Below are positions 8,520 to 15,868 of a stretch of DNA of 40,543 bases, in pieces. The position numbers were made by a program, and so were the translations under genes. The DNA is from Intestinirhabdus alba. GTDB taxonomy: Bacteria; Pseudomonadota; Gammaproteobacteria; Enterobacterales; Enterobacteriaceae. The notes beneath the pieces are model-generated. The model did no database searches. It was not told the origin of the DNA and saw only the letters and a list, made by a program, of their open reading frames with translations. The stretch covers positions 1-40,543 of the forward strand of contig NZ_WMJZ01000034.1 in assembly GCF_009711095.1 (NCBI RefSeq), in the 5' to 3' direction. The stretch's first letter is position 1; each line of letters begins with the position of its first letter.

Positions 8520-8542
8520 TTATCCACAGGAATAGTGGATAA
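8520..8542. promoter_or_regulatory. Pair of inverted DnaA boxes, likely uvrB distal promoter region
   Basis: TTATCCACA at 8520-8528 is a perfect DnaA box. AGTGGATAA at 8534-8542 is an inverted box with one change. In E. coli a DnaA site overlaps the distal uvrB promoter P3 between bioD and uvrB. The surrounding minus-strand sequence (for example attagagttagaaaac and gcaagcgagagaatacgcgg) agrees with my recollection of that region. The assignment to uvrB is from memory and is therefore moderate. Confidence 0.5.
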
Positions 8543-8647
8543 CTGTCTGCAGCCCCTATGGCGTGCCGCCTGGCTAAATCGCCTTTTTGTCGGCGGGCGA
8601 AGCGTGAAAAAAAATTTATCGCTTAATTTTGCTTTTTGATGCCTGCC

Positions 8648-8685
8648 GAAGCGCGGGCCGCAAAGGCGATCCGGCCCGCCGCTTC
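8648..8685 (-). terminator. Hairpin after bioD, probable end of bioBFCD transcript
   Basis: The inverted repeat gaagcgcgggccg / cggcccgccgcttc has one bulged base and a loop of about 11 bases, lying 8 bp past the bioD stop. No immediate U-run follows on the minus strand, so termination may be inefficient or Rho-aided. Confidence 0.55.
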
Positions 8686-8692
8686 TACAGAT

Positions 8693-9385
8693 TTAGCCAC
8701 CGTTCAACAGGGAGAGTTCGAGATATTGTTCTGTTCCCTCCCCCATCGCTCCCCCTTCCAGCCAGGGGATCTCCCCCAGCAGCGGTGCCGGGACGACGCG
8801 CCTCAGCGTCGCCAGATACTCCTGATGGCGTTCTCCCGGCGGCACCACGCCATTGGCCACCCACCCGGCCAGCCGCAGCCCCGCCTGACGCACCGCCAGG
8901 GCGGTCAGCATGGCATGGTTGATGCAGCCCAGCTTCACGCCCACCACCAGGATCACCGGCAGCCCCTCGGCCTGCACCCAGTCGGCGAAGGTCAGCGTCG
9001 CGGAAAGGGGGGTAAACCAGCCTCCCGCCCCCTCCACCAGCACCCAATCGGCCTGCGCCTCCAGCGCTCGCAGCCCGGCGGAAAGCGCCGCCCCGTGGAT
9101 CGGTCTCCCCTCGGCGGCGCTGGCGATATGCGGCGAGGTCGGCTCGGCGAAGGTAAAGGGATTTACGGCTCCGTAGGGGAGCGCCAGGCTGGCGCTGCGC
9201 CGCAGGGCCAGCGCGTCGCCGTTGCGCAGCCCCCGCGCCGTCATTTCGCTGCCGGAGGCGACGGGCTTGTAGCCCGCCGTCCGGTAGCCCCGCCGCGTCG
9301 CCGCCCGCAGCAGCGCGCAGCTGGCGACGGTTTTACCCACTTCGGTGTCGGTGCCGGTCACAAAATAGCGTTCAGTCACGTTCAA
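8693..9385 (-). CDS. bioD: Dethiobiotin synthetase BioD
   Basis: 230 residues (E. coli BioD about 225). Catalyses ATP-dependent carboxylation of 7,8-diaminopelargonic acid and ring closure to dethiobiotin, the penultimate biotin step, in the cytoplasm. The P-loop GTDTEVGKT lies at residues 11-19 and the conserved [13 protein letters not shown] at 116-128, both diagnostic of the family. It overlaps bioC by 14 bp and is the last gene of the leftward bioBFCD operon, so it is controlled by the BirA operator at 12338-12375. In E. coli uvrB comes next in the same direction; here the following DNA is gene-free and then type VI secretion genes. Confidence 0.97.
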   Translation of the reverse strand: MNVTERYFVTGTDTEVGKTVASCALLRAATRRGYRTAGYKPVASGSEMTARGLRNGDALALRRSASLALPYGAVNPFTFAEPTSPHIASAAEGRPIHGAALSAGLRALEAQADWVLVEGAGGWFTPLSATLTFADWVQAEGLPVILVVGVKLGCINHAMLTALAVRQAGLRLAGWVANGVVPPGERHQEYLATLRRVVPAPLLGEIPWLEGGAMGEGTEQYLELSLLNGG

Positions 9386-10127
9386 TCACTCCTGAAAAGA
9401 TATGCCAGGTCAGCGGATATTTACCCTGCCGTCGGGGCCAGGCCAGCCGCAGCTGCTGCAGCTGGCCGCGCGTCAGCCCCCGCGCAGTGCGCCCCGCGTG
9501 CAGGTGGGTGGCTCCGGTTCCCTTCAGGGAGCGCATGGCGCTGAGCGGATCGTCAAACCACAGGGTGAAGGTTTCCAGACATCCCGCGCCGCGCCGGACG
9601 GTGGTTGCTTCCCGCAGCGCCTCCTCCGTTAAAAAACGGTTAACGTGCGGCCGATCGTCCACCGCCCGCCAGGCCTGGCGCAGCTCCGGCAGCGATCCGC
9701 AGGCCAGGGTGCTAAAGGCCACCGTGCCGCCGGAGCGCGCCACCCGGCACAGCTCCCCCAGCGCCGCCTGCAGGTCGTCGCACCACTGCACGGCCAGGCT
9801 GCTCCAGACAAGATCGAAGCTCCCGGTTGCCAACGGCAGTGCCTCGATATCCCCCATAACGTAGCGGTGGGCGGCCTGTTGCCGTCGCGCCTCGTCGAGC
9901 ATCGCCGCCGACAGATCCAGCGCGGTAACCCGGCTGCCGCGCTCGCGCCAGTAGCGGCTCATACGCCCCGGCCCGCAGCCTGCGTCCAGCACCTGCGGAA
10001 ACGGGCCATCCGGCAGCCGCGACAGCAGCGTCCCGGCGCTCAGGTGCTGCAGCGCGGCGTGCCGCTCATAGCGGGCGGCAGCGCGGCCAAAGGCGGTGGC
10101 GATGGCCCGCTTATTGACCGGCGTCAT
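9372..10127 (-). CDS. bioC: Malonyl-ACP O-methyltransferase BioC
   Basis: 251 residues from the chosen ATG, the same length as E. coli BioC. It methylates the free carboxyl of malonyl-ACP using S-adenosylmethionine, disguising it so that the fatty acid machinery can build the pimeloyl chain of biotin. The SAM-binding motif LDAGCGPG is at residues 47-54. The open frame extends eight codons further upstream, but the start at 10127 aligns with the family N-terminus ([21 protein letters not shown]). That start lies inside the end of bioF (17-bp overlap), indicating coupled translation in the bioBFCD operon. Confidence 0.95.
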   Translation of the reverse strand: MTPVNKRAIATAFGRAAARYERHAALQHLSAGTLLSRLPDGPFPQVLDAGCGPGRMSRYWRERGSRVTALDLSAAMLDEARRQQAAHRYVMGDIEALPLATGSFDLVWSSLAVQWCDDLQAALGELCRVARSGGTVAFSTLACGSLPELRQAWRAVDDRPHVNRFLTEEALREATTVRRGAGCLETFTLWFDDPLSAMRSLKGTGATHLHAGRTARGLTRGQLQQLRLAWPRRQGKYPLTWHIFSGVIERD

Positions 10128-11268
10128 GCAGCGCCTCCAGCAGGCGGTCAATATCCTCTGTCCGCTGGGAGCAGGTGAGGGTCAGACGCAGCCGGGCCGT
10201 GCCGGCGGGCACCGTGGGCGGGCGGATCGCCGTCACCCAGCAGCCCCGATCGCGCAGCGCCTGGGCCAGCGCCAGGGCGCGAAGGTTATCACCCACCCAC
10301 AGCGGCTGAATGGCGCTGTGCGAGGCCGTCGGCGCAAAGCCCGCCCTGCGGACGCCGGCGCGAAAACGCGCCACCCGCGCGGCCAGCGCGGCCCGTCGCT
10401 CATCCCCTTCCGCGCTGCGCAGGATCGCCAGCGAAGCCCGCAGCGCCTGCGCCTGGGCGGGCGGCATACTGGTGCTGTAGATCAGATGCCGGGCAAACTG
10501 CAGCAGGTACTCCGCCACGTCGTCAGCGCAGAGGATCGCCGCTCCGCTGACGCCGAAGCCTTTGCCAAAGGTGACCACCAGCAGCTCCGGCTTCACCCGC
10601 TGGTGCCAGCAGCTGCCGCGCCCCTGCTCGCCGGTAACGCCGATGCCGTGGGCGTCATCCACCAGCAGCCAGGCGTCACCGTCGCGGGCCGCCCGGGCAA
10701 TCTCCGCCAGCGGCGCGCCGTCGCCGTCCATACTGAACACCCCTTCGGTCACCACCAGCCGCCGCCCCGGGCAGGGCTGGTCAAGCAGGCGCGCCAGATG
10801 CCCCACGTCGTTATGGGCGAAGCGGCGAAGCGACGCCGGGTTAAGGCTGGCGGCCTCCTGCAGCGAGGCGTGGCTGAGCCGGTCGGCAATGATCCGATCC
10901 TCTTTCGTCATCAGCGCGGCAATCAGCGCCTGATTGGCCGCAAAGCCGGAAATAAACAGCAGCGCCCTGGCGTAGCCCAGCCAGTCGGCCAGCGCCGCTT
11001 CCAGCGCCCGGTGCGCGGTGGTGTAGCCGCTGACGTGGCCCGATCCGCCGCTGCCGACGCCATAGCGCTCCGCCCCCTGCTGCCAGGCGCGGACAACCTG
11101 TGGATGCTGGCTTAAGCCGAGATAGTCATTGCTGGAGAAGTTGAGGTAGCGACGCCCGCTAAACGTCAGCCAGCGCCCGGTGCCCTGGTCCACCGTCGTC
11201 CGGCGGCGCAGGGCGTTGGCCGAACGGCGCGCCGCCAGCGCCGCGTCAATTTTTTGCTGCCAGCTCAT
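10111..11268 (-). CDS. bioF: 8-amino-7-oxononanoate synthase BioF
   Basis: 385 residues, the usual length. A pyridoxal-phosphate enzyme of the alpha-oxoamine synthase group that condenses pimeloyl-ACP with L-alanine to give 8-amino-7-oxononanoate. Lys236 in [11 protein letters not shown] is the expected Schiff-base lysine, and VDDAHGIG (203-210) holds the cofactor-contacting Asp and His. The start overlaps the bioB stop as ATGA, so the two genes are translationally coupled. Second gene of the leftward biotin operon. Confidence 0.97.
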   Translation of the reverse strand: MSWQQKIDAALAARRSANALRRRTTVDQGTGRWLTFSGRRYLNFSSNDYLGLSQHPQVVRAWQQGAERYGVGSGGSGHVSGYTTAHRALEAALADWLGYARALLFISGFAANQALIAALMTKEDRIIADRLSHASLQEAASLNPASLRRFAHNDVGHLARLLDQPCPGRRLVVTEGVFSMDGDGAPLAEIARAARDGDAWLLVDDAHGIGVTGEQGRGSCWHQRVKPELLVVTFGKGFGVSGAAILCADDVAEYLLQFARHLIYSTSMPPAQAQALRASLAILRSAEGDERRAALAARVARFRAGVRRAGFAPTASHSAIQPLWVGDNLRALALAQALRDRGCWVTAIRPPTVPAGTARLRLTLTCSQRTEDIDRLLEALHDAGQ

Positions 11269-12305
11269 TGTGCCGCCGCGTTGTAGTAAGCGTCGGTATC
11301 CGGTGTCGCCAGCACCTGCTCCAGCCGCCGCTGCTGTTCACTGTTGCCGGCCGCCACCGCCGTCTGCTGCGGATTCAGCCCCAGCCGGCGGAACAGGTGT
11401 AAATCCTTATCCTCCCCGGGGTTCGGCGTAGTCAGCAGCCGACAGCCGTAAAAGACAGAGTTGGCCCCGGCCATAAAGCACATCGCCTGGGTCTGCTCGT
11501 TCATCTGCTCGCGCCCGGCGGAGAGGCGTATCCAGGAGGTCGGCATGACGATCCGCGCCGCGGCGATAGTGCGGATAAAATCAAAGGCGTCCACGTCATC
11601 ATTGTCCGCCAGCGGCGTCCCTTTTACCTTCACCAGCATATTGATCGGCACACTCTCCGGCGGCGTCGGCAGGTTTGCCAGCTGCAGCAGCAGCCCGGCG
11701 CGATCTTTCGCCGTCTCCCCAAGGCCGACAATACCGCCGGAGCAGACCTTAATCCCGGCGTCGCGCACCTTCTCCAGAGTCTCCAGGCGCTCCTGATACG
11801 AGCGGGTGGTAATGATGTTGCCGTAGAACTCCGGCGAGGTGTCGAGGTTGTGGTTGTAGTAGTCCAGCCCTGCACGGGCCAGCCGCTGCGCCTGGGATTC
11901 GCTGAGCGCGCCAAGGGTCATACAGGCCTCCAGCCCCATCGCCTTCACGCCCGCAACCATCTGCTCAAGGAGCGGCATATCGCGCTCATGGGGATTTTTC
12001 CACGCCGCGCCCATGCAGAAGCGGGTGGAGCCAGCGGCCTTCGCCCGCCTGGCGGACTCCAGCACCTGCTGTACCGCCATCAGCTTTTCCGCCCGCAGCC
12101 CGGTGCTGTAGCGGGCGCTCTGGGGGCAGTATTTACAATCTTCCGGACAGGCTCCGGTTTTGATCGACAGCAGCGTGCTGACCTGCACCTGGCGCGGATC
12201 GAAGTGACGACGGTGGATCTGCTGTGCCTCAAACAGCAGCTCCAGCAGCGGTTTTTCAAAAAGTTCGGTAACTTGCGACAGTGTCCAGCGAGAAGAAAGA
12301 GCCAT
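11265..12305 (-). CDS. bioB: Biotin synthase BioB
   Basis: 346 residues, identical in length to E. coli BioB. A radical SAM enzyme that inserts sulfur into dethiobiotin to form biotin. Cys53, Cys57 and Cys60 in [13 protein letters not shown] bind the 4Fe-4S cluster that cleaves SAM; the second, 2Fe-2S cluster is the sacrificial sulfur donor in characterised homologues. First gene of the bioBFCD transcript, divergent from bioA across a shared operator. Start chosen because it gives the family length. Confidence 0.98.
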   Translation of the reverse strand: MALSSRWTLSQVTELFEKPLLELLFEAQQIHRRHFDPRQVQVSTLLSIKTGACPEDCKYCPQSARYSTGLRAEKLMAVQQVLESARRAKAAGSTRFCMGAAWKNPHERDMPLLEQMVAGVKAMGLEACMTLGALSESQAQRLARAGLDYYNHNLDTSPEFYGNIITTRSYQERLETLEKVRDAGIKVCSGGIVGLGETAKDRAGLLLQLANLPTPPESVPINMLVKVKGTPLADNDDVDAFDFIRTIAAARIVMPTSWIRLSAGREQMNEQTQAMCFMAGANSVFYGCRLLTTPNPGEDKDLHLFRRLGLNPQQTAVAAGNSEQQRRLEQVLATPDTDAYYNAAAQ

Positions 12306-12337
12306 AGGGGTATATGCTTCATTATCAGTTCGTGTAG

Positions 12338-12375
12338 ACTCGTAAACCTAAATACTTTTAATTTGGTTTACAAGT
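12338..12375. promoter_or_regulatory. bio operator bound by BirA-biotinoyl-AMP
   Basis: The arms actcgtaaacc (12338-12348) and ggtttacaagt (12365-12375) form an inverted repeat matching the E. coli bio operator between the same two divergent genes. BirA charged with biotinoyl-adenylate binds here as a dimer and shuts off both bioA and bioBFCD when biotin is plentiful. The right arm ends 6 bp before the bioA ATG; the promoters for both directions overlap it. Confidence 0.93.
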
Positions 12376-12380
12376 CAATT

Positions 12381-13670
12381 ATGAACGCGGATGATCTCGC
12401 CTTTGACCAGCGCCATATCTGGCACCCTTATACCTCCATGACCACCCCGCTGCCGGTTTACCCGGTCGCCCGCGCCGAGGGGTGCGAGCTGACGTTGACC
12501 AGTGGCGAGCGGCTGGTGGACGGCATGTCCTCATGGTGGGCCGCCATTCACGGCTACGGGCATCCGCAGATCGGCGCGGCGATGAAGGCGCAGATCGACA
12601 CCCTGCCGCACGTCATGTTCGGCGGTCTGACCCACGCGCCGGCGGTGGATCTCTGCCGCAAACTGGTGGCGATGACTCCTGCGCCGCTGGAGTGCGTGTT
12701 CCTGGCCGACTCCGGCTCGGTGGCGGTGGAGGTGGCGATGAAAATGGCGCTCCAGTACTGGCAGGCCAGGGGCGAGAGCCGCCGCCGCTTTCTCACCTTT
12801 CGCCACGGCTATCATGGCGATACCTTCGGCGCAATGTCGGTCTGCGATCCGGACAATGCCATGCATGCCCTGTGGCAGGGCTATCTGCCGGAAAACCTCT
12901 TCGCTCCCGCGCCCCGGAGCCGTTTTGACGGCGAGTGGGACGAGCGGGACATGGCGGGCTTTGCCCGCCTGATGGCGGCCTGCCGCCGTGAGATCGCGGC
13001 GGTGATCCTGGAGCCAATCGTGCAGGGGGCGGGCGGGATGCGCTTCTATCATCCCGAGTGGCTGCGGCGTATCCGCAAAATGTGCGATCGGGAGGGTATT
13101 CTGCTTATCGCCGATGAGATAGCCACCGGCTTTGGCCGCACCGGCAGGCTGTTCGCCTGCGAGCACGCCGGGATCGCCCCAGATATACTCTGTCTCGGCA
13201 AGGCGCTGACCGGCGGGACGATGACCCTCTCCGCCACCCTCACCTCCCGCCGGGTGGCGGAGACTATCAGCAACGGCGAGGCGGGCTGCTTTATGCACGG
13301 CCCGACCTTTATGGGCAATCCGTTGGCCTGCGCCGCCGCCTCCGCCAGCCTGAGCCTGCTGGAGAGCGGCGAATGGCGTCGGCAGGTCGCAGCCATTGAG
13401 GCGCAGCTGCGCGCGGAGCTGGCCCCGGCAGGCGAGGCCGGGCGGGTGGCGGAGGTGCGGGTGCTGGGGGCCATCGGCGTCGTCGAAACCACCCATCCGG
13501 TGAATATGGCGGCGCTGCAGCGCTTCTTTGTGGCGCAGGGCGTGTGGCTGCGCCCGTTCGGCAGGCTAATTTACCTGATGCCGCCCTATATTATCTCCCC
13601 GGCACAGCTGCGTCGCCTGACCCGGGCGGTGAACGACGCCGTGCGCAACGACGCCTTTTTTACTGTCTGA
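12381..13670 (+). CDS. bioA: Adenosylmethionine-8-amino-7-oxononanoate transaminase BioA
   Basis: 429 residues from ATG 12381, the E. coli length. An in-frame upstream extension runs back across the operator and is not used. A class III PLP aminotransferase that converts 8-amino-7-oxononanoate to 7,8-diaminopelargonate, unusual in using SAM as amino donor. Lys274 in CLGKALTGG is the Schiff-base lysine and Asp245 in IADEIATGFGR holds the pyridine nitrogen. Transcribed divergently from bioB and repressed by BirA at the shared operator. Confidence 0.98.
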   Translation: MNADDLAFDQRHIWHPYTSMTTPLPVYPVARAEGCELTLTSGERLVDGMSSWWAAIHGYGHPQIGAAMKAQIDTLPHVMFGGLTHAPAVDLCRKLVAMTPAPLECVFLADSGSVAVEVAMKMALQYWQARGESRRRFLTFRHGYHGDTFGAMSVCDPDNAMHALWQGYLPENLFAPAPRSRFDGEWDERDMAGFARLMAACRREIAAVILEPIVQGAGGMRFYHPEWLRRIRKMCDREGILLIADEIATGFGRTGRLFACEHAGIAPDILCLGKALTGGTMTLSATLTSRRVAETISNGEAGCFMHGPTFMGNPLACAAASASLSLLESGEWRRQVAAIEAQLRAELAPAGEAGRVAEVRVLGAIGVVETTHPVNMAALQRFFVAQGVWLRPFGRLIYLMPPYIISPAQLRRLTRAVNDAVRNDAFFTV

Positions 13671-13715
13671 ACGGTGGTATTCTGCTTACACTTTTTCAGC
13701 AACAGAGGAGCCATC

Positions 13716-14192
13716 ATGAAACTGATCAGCAGCGATCTGCGCGACGGGGAAAAACTGCCCCATCGTCACGTTTTCAACGGCATGGGCTATGACGGGGATA
13801 ACCTCTCTCCGCAGCTGGCCTGGGACGACGTGCCCGCAGGCACCAAAAGCTTTGTCGTCACCTGCTTCGACCCCGACGCCCCCACCGGCTCCGGCTGGTG
13901 GCACTGGGTGGTGGTCAATCTGCCCGCCGATACCCGCGTGCTACCCCAGGGCTTCGGCTCCGGGCTGGTGGCCATACCGGAGGGCGTTATCCAGACCCGC
14001 ACCGACTTTGGCAAGGCGGGCTACGGGGGCGCTGCGCCGCCGAAAGGGGAAACCCACCGCTATATCTTTACCGTGCACGCCCTCGACGTGGCGCGGCTGG
14101 AGGTTGACGAACAGGCCAGCGGCGCGATGGTGGGCTTTAACGTCCATTTCCACTCCCTCGCCAGCGCCTCGATTACCGCCCTGTTCAGCTGA
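13716..14192 (+). CDS. ybhB: PEBP family protein YbhB
   Basis: 158 residues, the E. coli YbhB length, from the ATG behind the AGAGGAG ribosome-binding site. Belongs to the phosphatidylethanolamine-binding / Raf kinase inhibitor-like family. The segment VTCFDPDAPTGSGWWHWVV is the conserved ligand-pocket motif (DPDAP ... HW). No signal peptide, so cytoplasmic. The physiological ligand of the bacterial proteins is not established. It follows bioA after a 45-bp gap, may be read through from it, and ends in a strong hairpin. Confidence 0.93.
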   Translation: MKLISSDLRDGEKLPHRHVFNGMGYDGDNLSPQLAWDDVPAGTKSFVVTCFDPDAPTGSGWWHWVVVNLPADTRVLPQGFGSGLVAIPEGVIQTRTDFGKAGYGGAAPPKGETHRYIFTVHALDVARLEVDEQASGAMVGFNVHFHSLASASITALFS

Positions 14193-14196
14193 CGCG

Positions 14197-14225
14197 CGCT
14201 GCCGGACGCCTCCCGTCCGGCAGCG
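14197..14225. terminator. REP-like hairpin after ybhB
   Basis: A perfect 12-bp stem, cgctgccggacg and its complement, encloses the loop cctcc, 5 bp behind the ybhB stop. The gccgga...tccggc arms resemble enterobacterial REP units. No U-run follows, so it may be a transcript-stabilising REP rather than a terminator. Confidence 0.6.
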
Positions 14226-14290
14226 ATTCACCGCCGCGCAGGCCCGCGCGGGTCTATAAATGAACTTTTTGCCATTGTCGCTTCCCGTTT

Positions 14291-14314
14291 CGCTCAACTT
14301 AGTATAAAAAGCAG
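14291..14314. other. Lambda attB-like attachment site between ybhB and ybhC
   Basis: The minus strand reads ctgctttttatactaag followed by ttgagcg, nearly the E. coli bacteriophage lambda attB. The 15-bp core GCTTTTTTATACTAA is represented by a 14-bp version with one T fewer (14299-14312). The plus-strand caacttagt (14296-14304) fits the integrase core-type site CAACTTNNT. It lies between ybhB and ybhC, exactly where attB lies in E. coli. It is unoccupied here. Confidence 0.85.
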
Positions 14315-14358
14315 GTCTCAACGGATTTTTATTTAACTTTCAATGCCCGGAGCAACCT

Positions 14359-15648
14359 GTGAGCACATTCTCAGTTTCCCGTCTGGCGCTGGCACTGGCT
14401 TTTGGCGTGACGCTGACCGCCTGCAGTTCAACGCCGCCCGATCGGATCCCCTCCGATCAAAAAGCGCCCGGCACCCCGTCACGGCCGATCCTGTCGGCCA
14501 GCGAGGCGCAGAACTTTACCACAGCGCACTATTTTTCCTCCCTGACCCCCGGGCGCGAGCCGTGGCAGCCGTCGGCCATCGCAACGCCCGCGCAGCCTGA
14601 CTTCGTCGTCGGCCCGGCGGGCACGCCGGGCGTCACCCATACCACCATTCAGGCGGCGGTCGACGCCGCCATCGGCACCCGCACCAGCCGTCGCCAGTAC
14701 ATCGCCATTTTGCCGGGCGACTATAAGGGGACGGTCTATATTCCCGCCGCGCCGGGCAGCCTGACCCTGTACGGCACCGGGGCGAATGCCATCGACGTAA
14801 AAATCGGCCTTGCGCTGGACGGCGTGATGAGCGTCGCCGACTGGCGTCGCACCGTCAATCCGGGCGGCAAATATATGCCGGGCAAACCGGCATGGTATAT
14901 GTTCGACAGCTGTCAGAATAGACGTGGTGCCGGGATCGGGATGCTCTGCTCCGCCGTATTCTGGTCGCAGAACAGCGGTCTGCAGCTGAAGAACCTGACC
15001 ATTGAGAACAACCTGGGCGACAGCGTGGACGCGGGCAACCACCCGGCGGTGGCGCTGCGCAGCGACGGTGATAAGGTGCAGATCGATGAAGTGAATATCC
15101 TGGGCCGCCAGAACACCTTCTTCGTCAGCAACAGCGGCGTGCAGAACCGTCTACAAAACGATCGTCAGACGCGCACCCTGGTGACCAACAGCTATATCGA
15201 AGGTGACGTCGATATGGTGGTCGGCCGCGGAGCCGTGGTCTTTGATAACAGCGAATTCCAGGTGGTTAACGCCCGCACCCGGCAGGAGGCGTATGTCTTC
15301 GCGCCGGCCACCCAGGCAAATATCCCCTGGGGGTTCCTGGCTATCAACAGCCAGTTTAACGCCGCCGGCAGCGGCGTGGCGCAGCTGGGCCGCTCGCTGG
15401 ACGTCGACGGCAACGTCAACGGCCAGGTGGTGATTCGCGACAGCGTTATTAACGAAGGCTTTAACGCGGCGCAGCCGTGGGCCGACGCGGCGGTCTCAAA
15501 GCGCCCGTTCACCGGTAATACCGGCGTGCTGGATGATAATAAGCAGGTGCAGCGCAACCTGAACGACGTCCGCTTCAACCGGCTGTGGGAGTATAATAAC
15601 CGCGGTCCGGGCAGCAGAGTGGTCGCCGAACCCGCGCCTTCGCGCTGA
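14359..15648 (+). CDS. ybhC: Pectinesterase-fold outer-membrane lipoprotein YbhC
   Basis: 429 residues with a GTG start. The lipobox LTAC places the lipid-modified cysteine at residue 22, so the protein is anchored in a membrane, the outer one by homology. The rest is a carbohydrate esterase family 8 (pectinesterase) beta-helix. The usual QDT motif with catalytic Asp is QNT here (Asn252), while the nucleophile motif survives as GDVDMVVG (Asp285). This substitution is also in E. coli YbhC as I recall it, which was reported to lack pectinesterase activity, so another substrate or a binding role is likely. Annotations as acyl-CoA thioesterase exist but are weakly founded. Single-gene transcript facing ybhJ. 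Confidence 0.9.
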   Translation: MSTFSVSRLALALAFGVTLTACSSTPPDRIPSDQKAPGTPSRPILSASEAQNFTTAHYFSSLTPGREPWQPSAIATPAQPDFVVGPAGTPGVTHTTIQAAVDAAIGTRTSRRQYIAILPGDYKGTVYIPAAPGSLTLYGTGANAIDVKIGLALDGVMSVADWRRTVNPGGKYMPGKPAWYMFDSCQNRRGAGIGMLCSAVFWSQNSGLQLKNLTIENNLGDSVDAGNHPAVALRSDGDKVQIDEVNILGRQNTFFVSNSGVQNRLQNDRQTRTLVTNSYIEGDVDMVVGRGAVVFDNSEFQVVNARTRQEAYVFAPATQANIPWGFLAINSQFNAAGSGVAQLGRSLDVDGNVNGQVVIRDSVINEGFNAAQPWADAAVSKRPFTGNTGVLDDNKQVQRNLNDVRFNRLWEYNNRGPGSRVVAEPAPSR

Positions 15649-15657
15649 ATGATAATA

Positions 15658-15843
15658 GGGTCGCCAGGCGACCCTTTGAGACTGATGACAAACCCCAGGC
15701 CGAACTCGTTCGGCCATAATCACCACAAAAATAAACAAGGAAAATCAATTGATTGATTTTCGGCTGCTAACCACAAAGAGGGAAAAACCACGTTTTCCTT
15801 CTTTGTCATCAACCTGAAAAGGGTCGCCAGACGACCCTTTTTT
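15658..15843. repeat. Structured intergenic element with duplicated terminator hairpin (copy 1)
   Basis: A core of about 145 bp (15675-15820) lies between two copies of the same hairpin: gggtcgccaggcgaccc (15658-15674) and gggtcgccagacgaccc plus a seven-base T-run-like tail (15821-15843). Inside are three further stem-loops: 15698-15715 (ggccgaac stem), 15740-15761 (10-bp stem gaaaatcaat) and 15773-15806. The core ends are imperfect 20-bp inverted repeats (tgatgacaaa motif). A second copy with almost the same core but different outer hairpins is at 26684-26869. It sits between the convergent ybhC and ybhJ and probably terminates both. Confidence 0.85.
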
Positions 15844-15868
15844 AACGCCCGCCGGCTAACGCCGTGGC

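Larger units (their letters stand above)
7290..8647. other. Gene-free interval between vgrG and bioD
   Basis: About 1.36 kb with no intact gene. From left to right it holds the vgrG leader, a short open remnant (7345-7497), AT-rich DNA with no recognised feature (7500-7734), two ERIC-like palindromes (7735-7853 and 8040-8226), and a stretch (about 8330-8640) whose minus-strand sequence resembles the region upstream of uvrB in E. coli as I remember it, with paired DnaA boxes. No uvrB coding sequence and no uvrB-type LexA box (E. coli form, recalled, AACTGTTTTTTTATCCAGTA) is present. Confidence 0.6.

Noticed and set aside
10096-11115. 339-residue plus-strand open frame opposite bioF
   Set aside because: Antisense shadow of bioF, whose identity is certain. 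No start signal or domain.
12531-13496. 321-residue minus-strand open frame opposite bioA
   Set aside because: Antisense shadow of bioA with biased low-complexity composition.
15496-15738. Small minus-strand frames with a shared AER-RPGV/E-HQSQ peptide (here and at 26470-26745)
   Set aside because: The similarity comes from the two copies of the structured intergenic repeat, not from a protein. They are translations of its palindromic core.
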